From the NCBI GenBank assembly GCA_022822365.1, contig JAJEBV010000002.1, forward strand, positions 1-49,629: a DNA stretch of 49,629 nucleotides. The letters are read 5' to 3'. Under the pieces are notes generated by a model that worked only from the letters and a program-made list of their open reading frames with translations, had not been told where the DNA came from and searched no databases. The DNA is from Thermoanaerobaculia bacterium (lineage in GTDB: Bacteria; Acidobacteriota; Thermoanaerobaculia; Multivoradales; Multivoraceae). Positions 41,801 through 49,629 of this stretch are shown piece by piece (the first letter of the stretch is position 1; each line of letters opens with the position of its first letter). A program made the position numbers and the translations under genes.

Positions 41801-42448
41801 GCGGAACACGCCGGCGTCGACCAGCCGCACCGGGCCGTGGGGTGTCTCGACCTGGCTGTGGTGGAACACGCCCTCCTGGAAGTAGAGCGCGCCGCCGGGT
41901 CCCCAGGTGAAGGCGGAAATCGAGTGGTGGCTGTCCTCGGTGCCGAAGCCGTGCAGGATGACTTCGTAACGGTCGGCCACGTCGTCGCCGTCGGTGTCCT
42001 GGATGAACATCAGGTTCGGCTGCTGGGCCACGTAGACGCCGCCGTCGCCGAGTTCAAAGCCGGTCGGTACGTGGAGGCCGCTGGCGAACACGGTGTGGTG
42101 ATCGGCCCGGCCGTCGCCGTCGCGGTCCTCGAGGATGATGATCTTGTCGTCGGGCTCCTCGTCCGGGAGTCTCTGAGGGTAGGAGGGCATGGTCGCCACC
42201 CACAGCCGGCCGCGGGAGTCGAAGGCGAGGGCGACCGGGTTGCCGATCGGGAAGTCCTGCTCGGACGCGAACAGCGAGACCTCGTAGCCCTCGGCGGGGT
42301 GGAGGTGCTCCAGGGCGTACGCCGGGTCGCGGGCTTCGTACCTGGCTTCGCCGCCGCGATTCGGTTCCTCGTCGGCGACCTCCTGGGCGATCGCCGGTCC
42401 GGCTGCGAGAGCCGTCGCCAGGAGTGCGAGGAGGGGAGCGCGGTTCAT
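38834..42448 (-). CDS. PVC-type membrane-bound dehydrogenase/HEAT/azurin/cytochrome c fusion
   Basis: This 1204-residue protein has a signal peptide (about 1-21). Order: a six-bladed sorbosone-dehydrogenase-like propeller (about 45-400; VALAFDSRGRLWVATMPSYPQ, FAPDGSLYVVDWFNPLIGHMQ); HEAT-like helices (about 410-860); an azurin-like cupredoxin (about 885-1015) with likely copper ligands H930 (MPHNVVV), C1000, H1005 and M1009 (CTFPGHWILMKG); and a C-terminal haem domain with C1080-ATCH1084 followed by a DUF-like tail as in the Planctomycetes/Verrucomicrobia CxxCH family. It probably carries electrons from the partner quinoprotein through copper to haem. It overlaps both neighbours by 4 bases. 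Confidence 0.92.
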   Translation of the reverse strand: MNRAPLLALLATALAAGPAIAQEVADEEPNRGGEARYEARDPAYALEHLHPAEGYEVSLFASEQDFPIGNPVALAFDSRGRLWVATMPSYPQRLPDEEPDDKIIILEDRDGDGRADHHTVFASGLHVPTGFELGDGGVYVAQQPNLMFIQDTDGDDVADRYEVILHGFGTEDSHHSISAFTWGPGGALYFQEGVFHHSQVETPHGPVRLVDAGVFRYKPNRFHLEVFVSYPFANPWGHIFDRWGQNFIADASGGSNYFGAPITGNAPYPTKRRRMKVFTSIVRPTSGCEIVSSRHFPDEAQGNFLINNTIGFQGIKQHRVIEEDSGFTSEEVEPLLYSTDINFRPVDLQFAPDGSLYVVDWFNPLIGHMQYSLRDERRDHDHGRIWRVRHSSRPLLEPPEIAGASTPALVRLLESYEDRTRYRVRRELRERPRDEVLAAVEAWLDDVDARQRAAGDDANVSELEHHRLEALWLHQNLNVVEPELLGRMLDSPEPRARAAATRVARFWRRELDDPLSILATQTEDSFPRTRLEALLGLSYLESEPAALAALKTLDQQTDYYLDYVLGETVDTLEDFWLPALESDREPPLLDTLAPAEAGYLLSRLSTRKLERLPAHSLVDRAVLRRADANVERQRQALTSLTSGERDSRFIRETPAMLLAGELAELDQDRSADPERFDRIALLLMEQDAASLLAARSEFEGLAGNGVQRRTRSAAIGALIAATGDPSPGNVLPRRPTDDQLIDWLRAIDHLPATLRAEAYTDVSSLFDNRRGRNRSVLDAAVRTLAGITRDAGRSFRRLADLVSDPAIGLAALEGLGQLTAEASDAWPAAGDEDALAGPILTALRDTPPRELTSPRYRRIHDLGLRLADRQIDRSGGEGGGDLREEIVNLGAAIVTLRPVPHQMLFDLEEFTVRAGGPVEITFENIDVMPHNVVVTRPGALEEVGRAADAEAERNPAGAEASGYVPKTRLVLFRTGLVQPGETEVLSFNAPTEPGLYPFVCTFPGHWILMKGTMRVVERLDGAAITRYAAPRLAPDVPLRAFVADWKYEMLETDVAPLEAAPPASDEELERGRLLFLEAGCATCHQLGGTGGEIGPALDDVGERLSALDTLRHILEPSDEVAEDYRTSLVETRDGRFYSGLLVESNDEAVRIRSNPLDPNHIETIPREEIESVDESSLSPMPSGLLSTLQPSEVQDLIRYVLHPP

Positions 42449-43608
42449 CGGTCGACCCTTTCCAGTCGCCAGGTTTCGGCCGGGCGCGCCAGGTCGCGGG
42501 CCTCGTCGTCGAGTCCGCCGACGAGCTCGTCGAAGCGGACCATCTCGGGCGGAAACGAGTGGACGCCGAAGGGTTCCTTGCGCCCGCCGTAGATGTAGTA
42601 GCCGTTCACGGCGCGGTAGCGGTCGAAGAACAACCGGCTCTTGCGCAGCACGACGCGGCGCAGGCCGTCGCCGGCCTCCACCAGAGCCGTGATGGCCGGC
42701 GTCGCCTGAATGTCGAGTCCCTTCGCCCAGTCTGCGTCGCTGGCGGAGGCCAGGGTGCGGTCGCCGCGCCGCAGGGCGTAGTAGCCGGGCGCCAGGTCGC
42801 GGACGCTGATCCGGAGGCGGTCCGGATTCCCGTCGGGTCCCGGTGGCAGAACCGGCGGGCGGATCTCGAGTCCCGCGACGCCCCCGGCCGAGGCTGCGAC
42901 CGTCGCCGGCGGCGAAGCGCCGAGCGCCTCGAGCAGCACCCGGGAGGCGTGCCAGTAGCCGGCCTCGTTCAGATGCAGGCCGTTGACGGTCAACGGCGAC
43001 GGCGCGTCGGCGAAGGCGGCCGCGACGCCGTCGAAGATGTCGAGGAACGGCACGGCGTTCTCGGCCGCGACGGCCTCGGCCGCCTCGGCGTAGGCCCGCA
43101 GGTCGGCGTTGCGGCGTTCGACCGCCTTCGGGCCGAGCCCGCGGCCGGAGGGCAGCGCCTGCTGCGGTATCGGCGAAACGAGGGCGATACGCGCCGGCTC
43201 GGAGCCGTTGTAGAGCTGCTTCGAGACATGGCGGAGCAGCCTCCCGAGGTCGTTCCTGAACGCCGGCAGACCTTCGTTGCCGGCGAACGACTCGTTGGCG
43301 CCGTAGAACAGCAGGACGACGTCCGCTCTCTGCGCCTCGAGGTGGCGGTCGACCGCGCCGAAGTCCAGCGGGCGTGGCCTGAGCGCCGCTTCGTCGGCCG
43401 ACCAGGCGAGGTTGCGTACCGACAGTTCCAGATCGGGGAAGGCGGCAAGCAGTCCGCTTTCGAAGTAGCCGAAGAGCTGGAATCGCTCGGCGAACGTGTT
43501 GCCCACCAGGCAGAGCCGGTCGCCGCGGCGAAGCTCAAGCGTGGAGGCGTCCGTCGCGGAGACGCCGGCCGCGACGATTGCGAGCAGAAGGGCGGACAGT
43601 TTTTTCAC
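42445..43608 (-). CDS. SGNH/GDSL-fold exported protein with altered catalytic residues
   Basis: This 387-residue protein starts at GTG 43608 and has a signal peptide (about 1-22). SGNH blocks are recognisable: RLCLVGNTFAERF at the block I position (G36-N-T), VVLLFYGANESFAG (block III) and VNGLHLNEAGYW (block V). The usual block I Ser appears as Thr and the Asp three residues before the block V His appears as Asn, while the His is kept. A further beta-rich C-terminal domain of about 130 residues follows. Relatives occur beside PVC-type dehydrogenases. It is the first gene of the set with the haem/azurin and PQQ genes. Confidence 0.82.
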   Translation of the reverse strand: MKKLSALLLAIVAAGVSATDASTLELRRGDRLCLVGNTFAERFQLFGYFESGLLAAFPDLELSVRNLAWSADEAALRPRPLDFGAVDRHLEAQRADVVLLFYGANESFAGNEGLPAFRNDLGRLLRHVSKQLYNGSEPARIALVSPIPQQALPSGRGLGPKAVERRNADLRAYAEAAEAVAAENAVPFLDIFDGVAAAFADAPSPLTVNGLHLNEAGYWHASRVLLEALGASPPATVAASAGGVAGLEIRPPVLPPGPDGNPDRLRISVRDLAPGYYALRRGDRTLASASDADWAKGLDIQATPAITALVEAGDGLRRVVLRKSRLFFDRYRAVNGYYIYGGRKEPFGVHSFPPEMVRFDELVGGLDDEARDLARPAETWRLERVDR

Positions 43609-43620
43609 GCGCGGTCGAGG

Positions 43621-43626
43621 ATCGTA
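43621..43626 (-). promoter_or_regulatory. -10-like TACGAT element before the SGNH-dehydrogenase operon
   Basis: On the minus strand TACGAT is followed by 12 bases and the GTG at 43608 without a Shine-Dalgarno site. It lies back to back with the TAGGGT at 43666 in a 73-base divergent spacer. Confidence 0.45.
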
Positions 43627-43665
43627 ACAGCCGGCAATCGGCCGCACCCGTCCACGGCGCTTCGA

Positions 43666-43671
43666 TAGGGT
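43666..43671 (+). promoter_or_regulatory. -10-like TAGGGT element before the DUF885 gene
   Basis: TAGGGT is followed by 10 bases and the ATG at 43682. This supports that ATG over the later ATG at 43700, which has only a weak AGGA site. Confidence 0.45.
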
Positions 43672-43681
43672 TGCCCCTTCC

Positions 43682-45484
43682 ATGAGCAGGAACGCGGCGA
43701 TGAGCAGAATGCGACTGGAACGGATGGCCTCCGCGTTGCTCATGCCGGTGGCGCTGGTTGCGCTGGCCGCGCTGGCCGCCTGCGCGCCGGCTCCCGACGC
43801 CCGCGACGAGCTCTACGCCCTGTTCGACGAGGACTGGGCGGCCAGGCTCGTCGAGAGCCCGCAATTCGCAACGAGCGTCGGCGATCACAGCCGGAACGAC
43901 GAACTGGCGGACATGAGCCTCGAGGCGATCGAGCGCCGGGTGGAACGGCGCCGCGACGTGCTGAGGCGCCTCGAGGAAATCGACGTCTCCGGGCTCAGCG
44001 CGGCGGACCGGATCAACGCCCGGATGTTCGAGCGCCAGCTTCGGAGCAGCGTGCAGGGCTTCGAGTTCGGTGGCTACGAGATGCCGCTCAACGCGGACTC
44101 CGGTTTCCACATGGGGTTCGCCCGCATGCACCGGCCGATGCCGTTCCGGACCGCGGACCACTACGACGACTACATCGCCAGGATGCGGGCGATCCCGGCC
44201 TACTTCGAGCAGCAGCAGGGCCACATGCGCGCGGGGATCGAGCGCGGCTTCACGCTGCCGCGGGTGACGCTTGAGGGCTACGAGGACACGATCTCAGCCC
44301 ACATCGTCGACGAGCCGCAGGACAGCGCCTTCTGGGCGCCGTTCGAGGAGGTGCCGGCGTCGGTGGGAGAGATGGACCTCGAGCGGATCCTGACCGATGC
44401 CGAGGCCGCGATAACCGACGCGGTCGTGCCGGCCTACCAGGGTTTCTACGACTTCTTCGTCGGCGAGTATCTGCCGGGGGCCCGGGAGACCATCGGCGCC
44501 TCCGACCTGCCGGACGGCCAGGCGTACTACGCGGACCAGGTGCGGTGGTTCACCACCCTCGACGTGACGCCCCAGGAGGTGCACGAGATCGGCCTCAGCG
44601 AGGTAGCGCGGATCCGGGCCGAGATGGCGGAAGTGATCCGCGAGACCGGCTTCGAGGGTTCCTACGCCGAGTTCCTCGACTTCCTGCGCAGCGATCCGCG
44701 CTTCTACCCGAAGACCGCGCAGGAGTTGCTGGAGCGCGCCGCCTGGATCGCCAAGACGATGGACGGCAAGCTGCCGTCCCTGTTCGCGACCCTGCCGCGG
44801 GTTCCCTACACGGTCGAGCCGGTCCCGGACCACATGGCGCCGAAGTACACCGCCGGCCGCTACGTGTCCGCCCCGTACAACAGCACGCAGCCGGGCATCT
44901 ACTGGGTCAACACCTACAACCTCCCGAGCCGGCCCCTCTACCCGCTGGCGGCGCTGACCCTGCACGAGGCGGTGCCGGGGCATCATCTCCAGACCGCGCT
45001 CGCGGCCGAGATGGACGCGGTCCCCGAGTTCCGCCGCCACGACTACCTCTCGGCCTTCGGTGAGGGGTGGGCGCTTTACGCCGAGTACCTCGGGCTCGAG
45101 GCGGGCATCTACGAGGATCCGTACAGCAACTTCGGCCGCCTGACCTACGAGATCTGGCGGGCCTGCCGGCTTGTCGTCGACACCGGAGTACACGCCCTGG
45201 GCTGGACGCGCCAGCAGATGCTCGACTACCTGGCCGAGAACACGGCGCTCTCGCTGCACGAGGTCACGACCGAAACGGACCGCTACATCAGTTGGCCGGG
45301 CCAGGCCCTCGCCTACAAGATCGGCGAACTGAAGATCCGCGAGTTGCGGGCAAGGGCCGAGGAGGCGCTCGGCGCGGACTTCGATGTCCGCCACTTCCAC
45401 GATGCGGTGCTCGCCAATGGCTCCGTACCGCTCGACATCCTGGAAGAGCTGATCAACTCCTGGATCGAAGAGCAGAAGCCATAG
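43682..45484 (+). CDS. DUF885 family lipoprotein (putative metallopeptidase)
   Basis: This 600-residue protein is probably a lipoprotein: a hydrophobic N-terminus ends in a lipobox, LAALAAC, near residue 39. The DUF885 core has ALTLHEAVPGHHLQ, an HExxxxHH arrangement with H428, E429, H434 and H435, and then FGEGWALYAEYLG, the Glu-containing helix expected for a third zinc ligand. WVNTYNLPSRPLYPL and ISWPGQALAYKIGELKIRELR are also typical. Members resemble M32-like peptidases, and substrates are mostly unknown. Four in-frame ATGs occur within the first 15 codons; the first is chosen from promoter spacing. Confidence 0.9.
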   Translation: MSRNAAMSRMRLERMASALLMPVALVALAALAACAPAPDARDELYALFDEDWAARLVESPQFATSVGDHSRNDELADMSLEAIERRVERRRDVLRRLEEIDVSGLSAADRINARMFERQLRSSVQGFEFGGYEMPLNADSGFHMGFARMHRPMPFRTADHYDDYIARMRAIPAYFEQQQGHMRAGIERGFTLPRVTLEGYEDTISAHIVDEPQDSAFWAPFEEVPASVGEMDLERILTDAEAAITDAVVPAYQGFYDFFVGEYLPGARETIGASDLPDGQAYYADQVRWFTTLDVTPQEVHEIGLSEVARIRAEMAEVIRETGFEGSYAEFLDFLRSDPRFYPKTAQELLERAAWIAKTMDGKLPSLFATLPRVPYTVEPVPDHMAPKYTAGRYVSAPYNSTQPGIYWVNTYNLPSRPLYPLAALTLHEAVPGHHLQTALAAEMDAVPEFRRHDYLSAFGEGWALYAEYLGLEAGIYEDPYSNFGRLTYEIWRACRLVVDTGVHALGWTRQQMLDYLAENTALSLHEVTTETDRYISWPGQALAYKIGELKIRELRARAEEALGADFDVRHFHDAVLANGSVPLDILEELINSWIEEQKP

Positions 45485-45533
45485 CAGGCTCGGGAAGTTC
45501 GAAGACTTGACCCCCGCCTGGATCGAAGAGCAG
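45459..45533 (+). repeat. 17-bp direct repeat of the DUF885 C-terminal coding end
   Basis: CCTGGATCGAAGAGCAG occurs at 45459-45475, coding WIEEQ just before the DUF885 stop, and again at 45517-45533 in the intergenic spacer. The second copy also reads AWIEEQRR followed by a stop, in another frame. This may be the tail of a deleted second copy of the gene. Confidence 0.55.
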
Positions 45534-45563
45534 CGCCGGTAGCGGAACGCGCGGACTGCGAGG

Positions 45564-46067
45564 GTGATCGACTTTCTGATCTGGCTCGAGGAGACACGCC
45601 CGTCGACCTGGATGCGGGAGTCGGGTGGGGCGTTCTTCTCGAGCCTCGTTTTCCATTCGATCGGGATGGCCTTCGTGGCCGGTGTTCACGTAGTGACGGA
45701 CCTCCGCATCCTCGGTGTCGCGCCGGGCGTGCCCCGGTCGTTGATGCGGCGCTACCTGCCGGTGCTGTGGGCGAGCCTCGTTGTGGTCACGTTGTCGGGA
45801 CTCGCGCTGCTGCTGGCGTACCCAGCAAAGGCGCTGACCAACCCCGTCTTCTACTTCAAGCTGGCGGCGATCGTCGCGGCGCTCTGGATCATGAGAGCGC
45901 TGATGCGCGGTGTGCTGGGGGACTCACGCCACGACGCGGCGCCGGCGCCCAGGAAGGAGAAGGTACTTGCGGCGGTATCGCTCATGCTCTGGGTCGCCGT
46001 GATCACTTCCGGCCGCTTCCTTGCCTACACCGCGAAGGTCATGCTGGCCTCGCACCTGCTGTACTGA
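45564..46067 (+). CDS. Four-helix membrane protein, DUF6644-like (copy 1)
   Basis: This 167-residue protein starts at GTG. It opens with FLIWLEETRPSTWMRESGGAFFSSLVFHSIGMAFVAGVHVVTDLRILGVA and has four hydrophobic helices (about 26-46, 64-84, 94-111, 136-155). Conserved-looking His residues in FHSIG and GVHVV could bind haem or quinone, which I cannot test. The next gene has the same architecture (SLHFLGLSLLIG, DLRLLGIARGVP), so this is a paralogous pair. It starts 80 bases after DUF885 and 20 bases before its paralogue. Confidence 0.78.
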   Translation: MIDFLIWLEETRPSTWMRESGGAFFSSLVFHSIGMAFVAGVHVVTDLRILGVAPGVPRSLMRRYLPVLWASLVVVTLSGLALLLAYPAKALTNPVFYFKLAAIVAALWIMRALMRGVLGDSRHDAAPAPRKEKVLAAVSLMLWVAVITSGRFLAYTAKVMLASHLLY

Positions 46068-46086
46068 GACGGAAACGGGCGAGGCG

Positions 46087-46593
46087 ATGGAAGACCTGCT
46101 GTACTCGATCGGCCAGAAGAGCGGCATCTACAGCTTCATGCACACGTCCTGGGGCTGGCCGACGGTGGAGTCTCTCCACTTCCTGGGCCTCTCCCTGCTG
46201 ATCGGTTGCATCGGCCTCTGGGACCTGCGCCTGCTCGGGATCGCCCGGGGCGTACCGATGGACGCGCTGCACCGGCTGGTGCCCTGGGGCGTCGGCGGCT
46301 ACGCCCTCAACCTCTGCACGGGCTTCCTGTTCGTGGTCAGCGCTCCGAACCAGTATCTCTACAACCCGGCGTTCCAGGTCAAGCTGTCGCTGATGGCGAT
46401 CGCCGGCCTGAACATCCTGGTGTTCTACCGCTTCGCGTTCCGGCCGGTGCGGGCGGCCGCGGCGGGGGCGCCTGCACCGCCGGGCGCCCGGGCCGCGGCG
46501 GCGATCTCCCTGGCCTGCTGGGTCGGCGTCATCGTCTGCGGCCGGCTGATCACCTACTTCCGGCCGCCCTACCACTGGTGCTTCTGGTGTTGA
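46087..46593 (+). CDS. Four-helix membrane protein, DUF6644-like (copy 2)
   Basis: This 168-residue paralogue of the preceding gene has ESLHFLGLSLLIGCIGLWDLRLLGIARGVP, aligning with the FHSIGMAFVAG and DLRILGVAPGVP segment of copy 1, four hydrophobic helices, and a C-terminus with ITYFRPPYHWCFWC, rich in aromatic residues with two Cys. A membrane heterodimer is plausible. Its TGA (46591-46593) touches the stop codon of the convergent AMIN gene (46594-46596) with no base between. Confidence 0.78.
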   Translation: MEDLLYSIGQKSGIYSFMHTSWGWPTVESLHFLGLSLLIGCIGLWDLRLLGIARGVPMDALHRLVPWGVGGYALNLCTGFLFVVSAPNQYLYNPAFQVKLSLMAIAGLNILVFYRFAFRPVRAAAAGAPAPPGARAAAAISLACWVGVIVCGRLITYFRPPYHWCFWC

Positions 46594-47382
46594 CTACGAC
46601 CCGGGCGGGTCGTCTTCGTCGACGAAGCGGAACGGCGGTCGATCCGCGGGGTCGCCTTCCTCGACGGGCGCCCGCTCTTCCGGTTGGCCCGGCGCTTCGG
46701 GGGTCGTCGGGCTGACGGGGCGGGCGAGCTCGGCTTCGACCTGCTCGATCAGCTCTTCCGCGGTCTGCTGCTGATCGAGCCCCGCCGCGGCGAGTTCCGC
46801 GTCGATCAGGGCAAGCAGTTCGTCCGTCGTCAGGTCGTCGAGGTTCTGCAGTTCGCTGCCGGTCGGCGCCGGCGACACGGGAGAGATCGCCACCGCCGGC
46901 TGTCCGGCTGGCGCGGCCTCGACGGCGACGTCGACGACCGGCGCGGCGGCGGCGCGAGGCGCCGACGGTGATCCGGGATCCGGCGACTCCCCGATCAGAA
47001 CGCCGGTTGCCGATGCCGGCAGGGTGCCGGAGCCGAGACCGACCTCGACGAGCCCTTCCGACTGGCGTACCTGGTAGGACGACAAGGCCGCTCGCAGGTC
47101 GACGACCACGCGCAGGAAGTCGGCATGCTCCCCGGTCCGCACTTCGAAGGCCGGACTGCCCTGTGGTGGTTGCGGCATCTCGGCGGCCGACTGGTCGACT
47201 CCGAAGATGTCGATCACGACGCGCGGCGGGCTTGACAGGGGGAAGTGCCGAACGGCCTGTGGATTCCGGGAGACGTCCAGCCGCAGGACATCGCCGTCCA
47301 GCCGGGCCGACGTGAGCCGGTTCGGCTGGGCCGCCACGGCGGAACTCAGAAGCGTCGAGACGAGGAGGATGAGAACTCTCAT
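46594..47382 (-). CDS. Exported AMIN-domain protein
   Basis: This 262-residue protein starts at ATG 47382 and has a signal peptide (about 1-19, LILLVSTLLSSAVAAQ). The AMIN domain (about 20-120) has RLTSARLDGDVLRLDVSRNP, RVVIDIFGV and HADFLRVVVDLRAALSSYQVR; such domains bind peptidoglycan or localise proteins in the periplasm. The rest is a low-complexity Ala/Pro-rich linker, an acidic helical piece (LDDLTTDELLALIDAELAAAGLDQQQTAEELIEQVEAEL) and a disordered acidic tail. No amidase or secretin domain follows, so it is a stand-alone AMIN protein. An in-frame upstream start at 47403 is less likely because it overlaps the promoter hexamer. Confidence 0.8.
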   Translation of the reverse strand: MRVLILLVSTLLSSAVAAQPNRLTSARLDGDVLRLDVSRNPQAVRHFPLSSPPRVVIDIFGVDQSAAEMPQPPQGSPAFEVRTGEHADFLRVVVDLRAALSSYQVRQSEGLVEVGLGSGTLPASATGVLIGESPDPGSPSAPRAAAAPVVDVAVEAAPAGQPAVAISPVSPAPTGSELQNLDDLTTDELLALIDAELAAAGLDQQQTAEELIEQVEAELARPVSPTTPEAPGQPEERAPVEEGDPADRPPFRFVDEDDPPGS

Positions 47383-47401
47383 GAAGGTCGCACCGGAAGG
47401 C

Positions 47402-47407
47402 ACTCTA
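47402..47407 (-). promoter_or_regulatory. -10-like TAGAGT element before the AMIN gene
   Basis: On the minus strand TAGAGT is followed by 19 bases and the ATG at 47382; a start about 7 bases after the hexamer leaves a leader of about 12 bases with no Shine-Dalgarno site. Confidence 0.35.
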
Positions 47408-47434
47408 GCACCCGCCAGCCCCGGATCCGTGCGA

Positions 47435-47440
47435 TAGCGT
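47435..47440 (+). promoter_or_regulatory. -10-like TAGCGT element before the S9 peptidase gene
   Basis: TAGCGT, preceded by GA exactly as at the M28 peptidase promoter, is followed by 11 bases and the ATG at 47452 with no Shine-Dalgarno site. Confidence 0.45.
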
Positions 47441-47451
47441 CCGCTTCAGCC

Positions 47452-49517
<2,066 letters not shown>

Positions 49518-49521
<4 letters not shown>

Positions 49522-49629
49522 ACCGACCCTTCGGGAGGCCTGCGGCCGTCGCCGCGGCGGTGGTGGCCGCGCTGGCGTTCGGGTTCTCCCCGGCGGCGGC
49601 CCAGACCGCCGACGAACCCGGCGTCTACA
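49518..49629 (+). CDS. Start of an exported protein (3' end cut by window)
   Basis: A GTG overlapping the S9 stop (GTGA) opens a frame that runs to the window end (37 codons). It reads as a signal peptide (RPAAVAAAVVAALAFGFSPAAAQ) and the first residues of a mature protein. An in-frame ATG at 49494 would add 8 residues. The product cannot be identified; co-transcription with the S9 peptidase is likely. Confidence 0.6.

Noticed and set aside
36531..42592. Several long plus-strand frames opposite the PQQ and haem/azurin genes
   Set aside because: All are antisense shadows in high-GC DNA; the minus-strand products have full domain sets and catalytic motifs.

Overview
The window is about 49.6 kb of very GC-rich (visibly near 70%), densely packed bacterial DNA. 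No gap between genes exceeds about 190 bases; the largest, 31767-31956, holds a promoter and operator candidate. I see no rRNA, tRNA, CRISPR array or insertion sequence. The gene content is Gram-negative: a TonB-dependent receptor, a lipoprotein signal and many secreted proteins. It has a full menaquinone operon, a PQQ dehydrogenase with a C-terminal domain I associate with Acidobacteriota, a 'PVC-type' haem/dehydrogenase fusion, and several large secreted peptidases. My best guess is an uncultivated Acidobacteriota (Thermoanaerobaculia-like), at moderate to low confidence.

Layout. 1-1314: 3' part of an amidase. 1321-13519 (+): one long run of overlapping genes, comprising a secreted unknown, a GbsR/MarR-type regulator, a polyprenyl diphosphate synthase, menG, menF, menD, menH, menB, menA and menE, ending in an ATP-grasp ligase-like protein. 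These carry chorismate to menaquinone except for o-succinylbenzoate synthase (menC) and the DHNA-CoA thioesterase, which are not here. 13548-18949 (-): a probable operon read leftwards, with an M28 peptidase fused to a beta-propeller and PDZ domain, a beta-lactamase-fold serine hydrolase, ApaH, and a small secreted protein. 19047-21205 (+): two small membrane peptides, a sodium:solute symporter, and an orphan HigA-like antitoxin.

21257-23466 (-) is a small accessory island: a DUF4258-like protein with a short overlapping partner, an unusual MNT-HEPN-MNT toxin/antitoxin cassette with two similar nucleotidyltransferases, and a short remnant resembling a helicase N-terminus. 23529-31279 (+): an M14 carboxypeptidase, then a Gld-like ABC system (ATPase, permease, GldG-like auxiliary protein, DUF4340 protein). 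31392-36278 (+): a VOC protein, then a TonB receptor overlapping a TlpA-like thioredoxin, then a TPR protein. 36291-43608 (-): an SGNH-fold protein, a 1204-residue dehydrogenase/HEAT/azurin/cytochrome c fusion, and a PQQ dehydrogenase, all overlapping by 4 bases; this looks like a periplasmic oxidation and electron-transfer module. 43682-49629: a DUF885 lipoprotein, two paralogous four-helix membrane proteins, an AMIN-domain protein (-), an S9 peptidase, and the start of another exported protein.

Across the window, genes that appear to start transcripts repeatedly carry a TANNNT hexamer 6-12 bases before the start codon and no Shine-Dalgarno site. This suggests that leaderless or near-leaderless transcripts are common here, whereas genes inside operons are coupled through 4-base overlaps (ATGA, GTGA, TTGA, CTGA).
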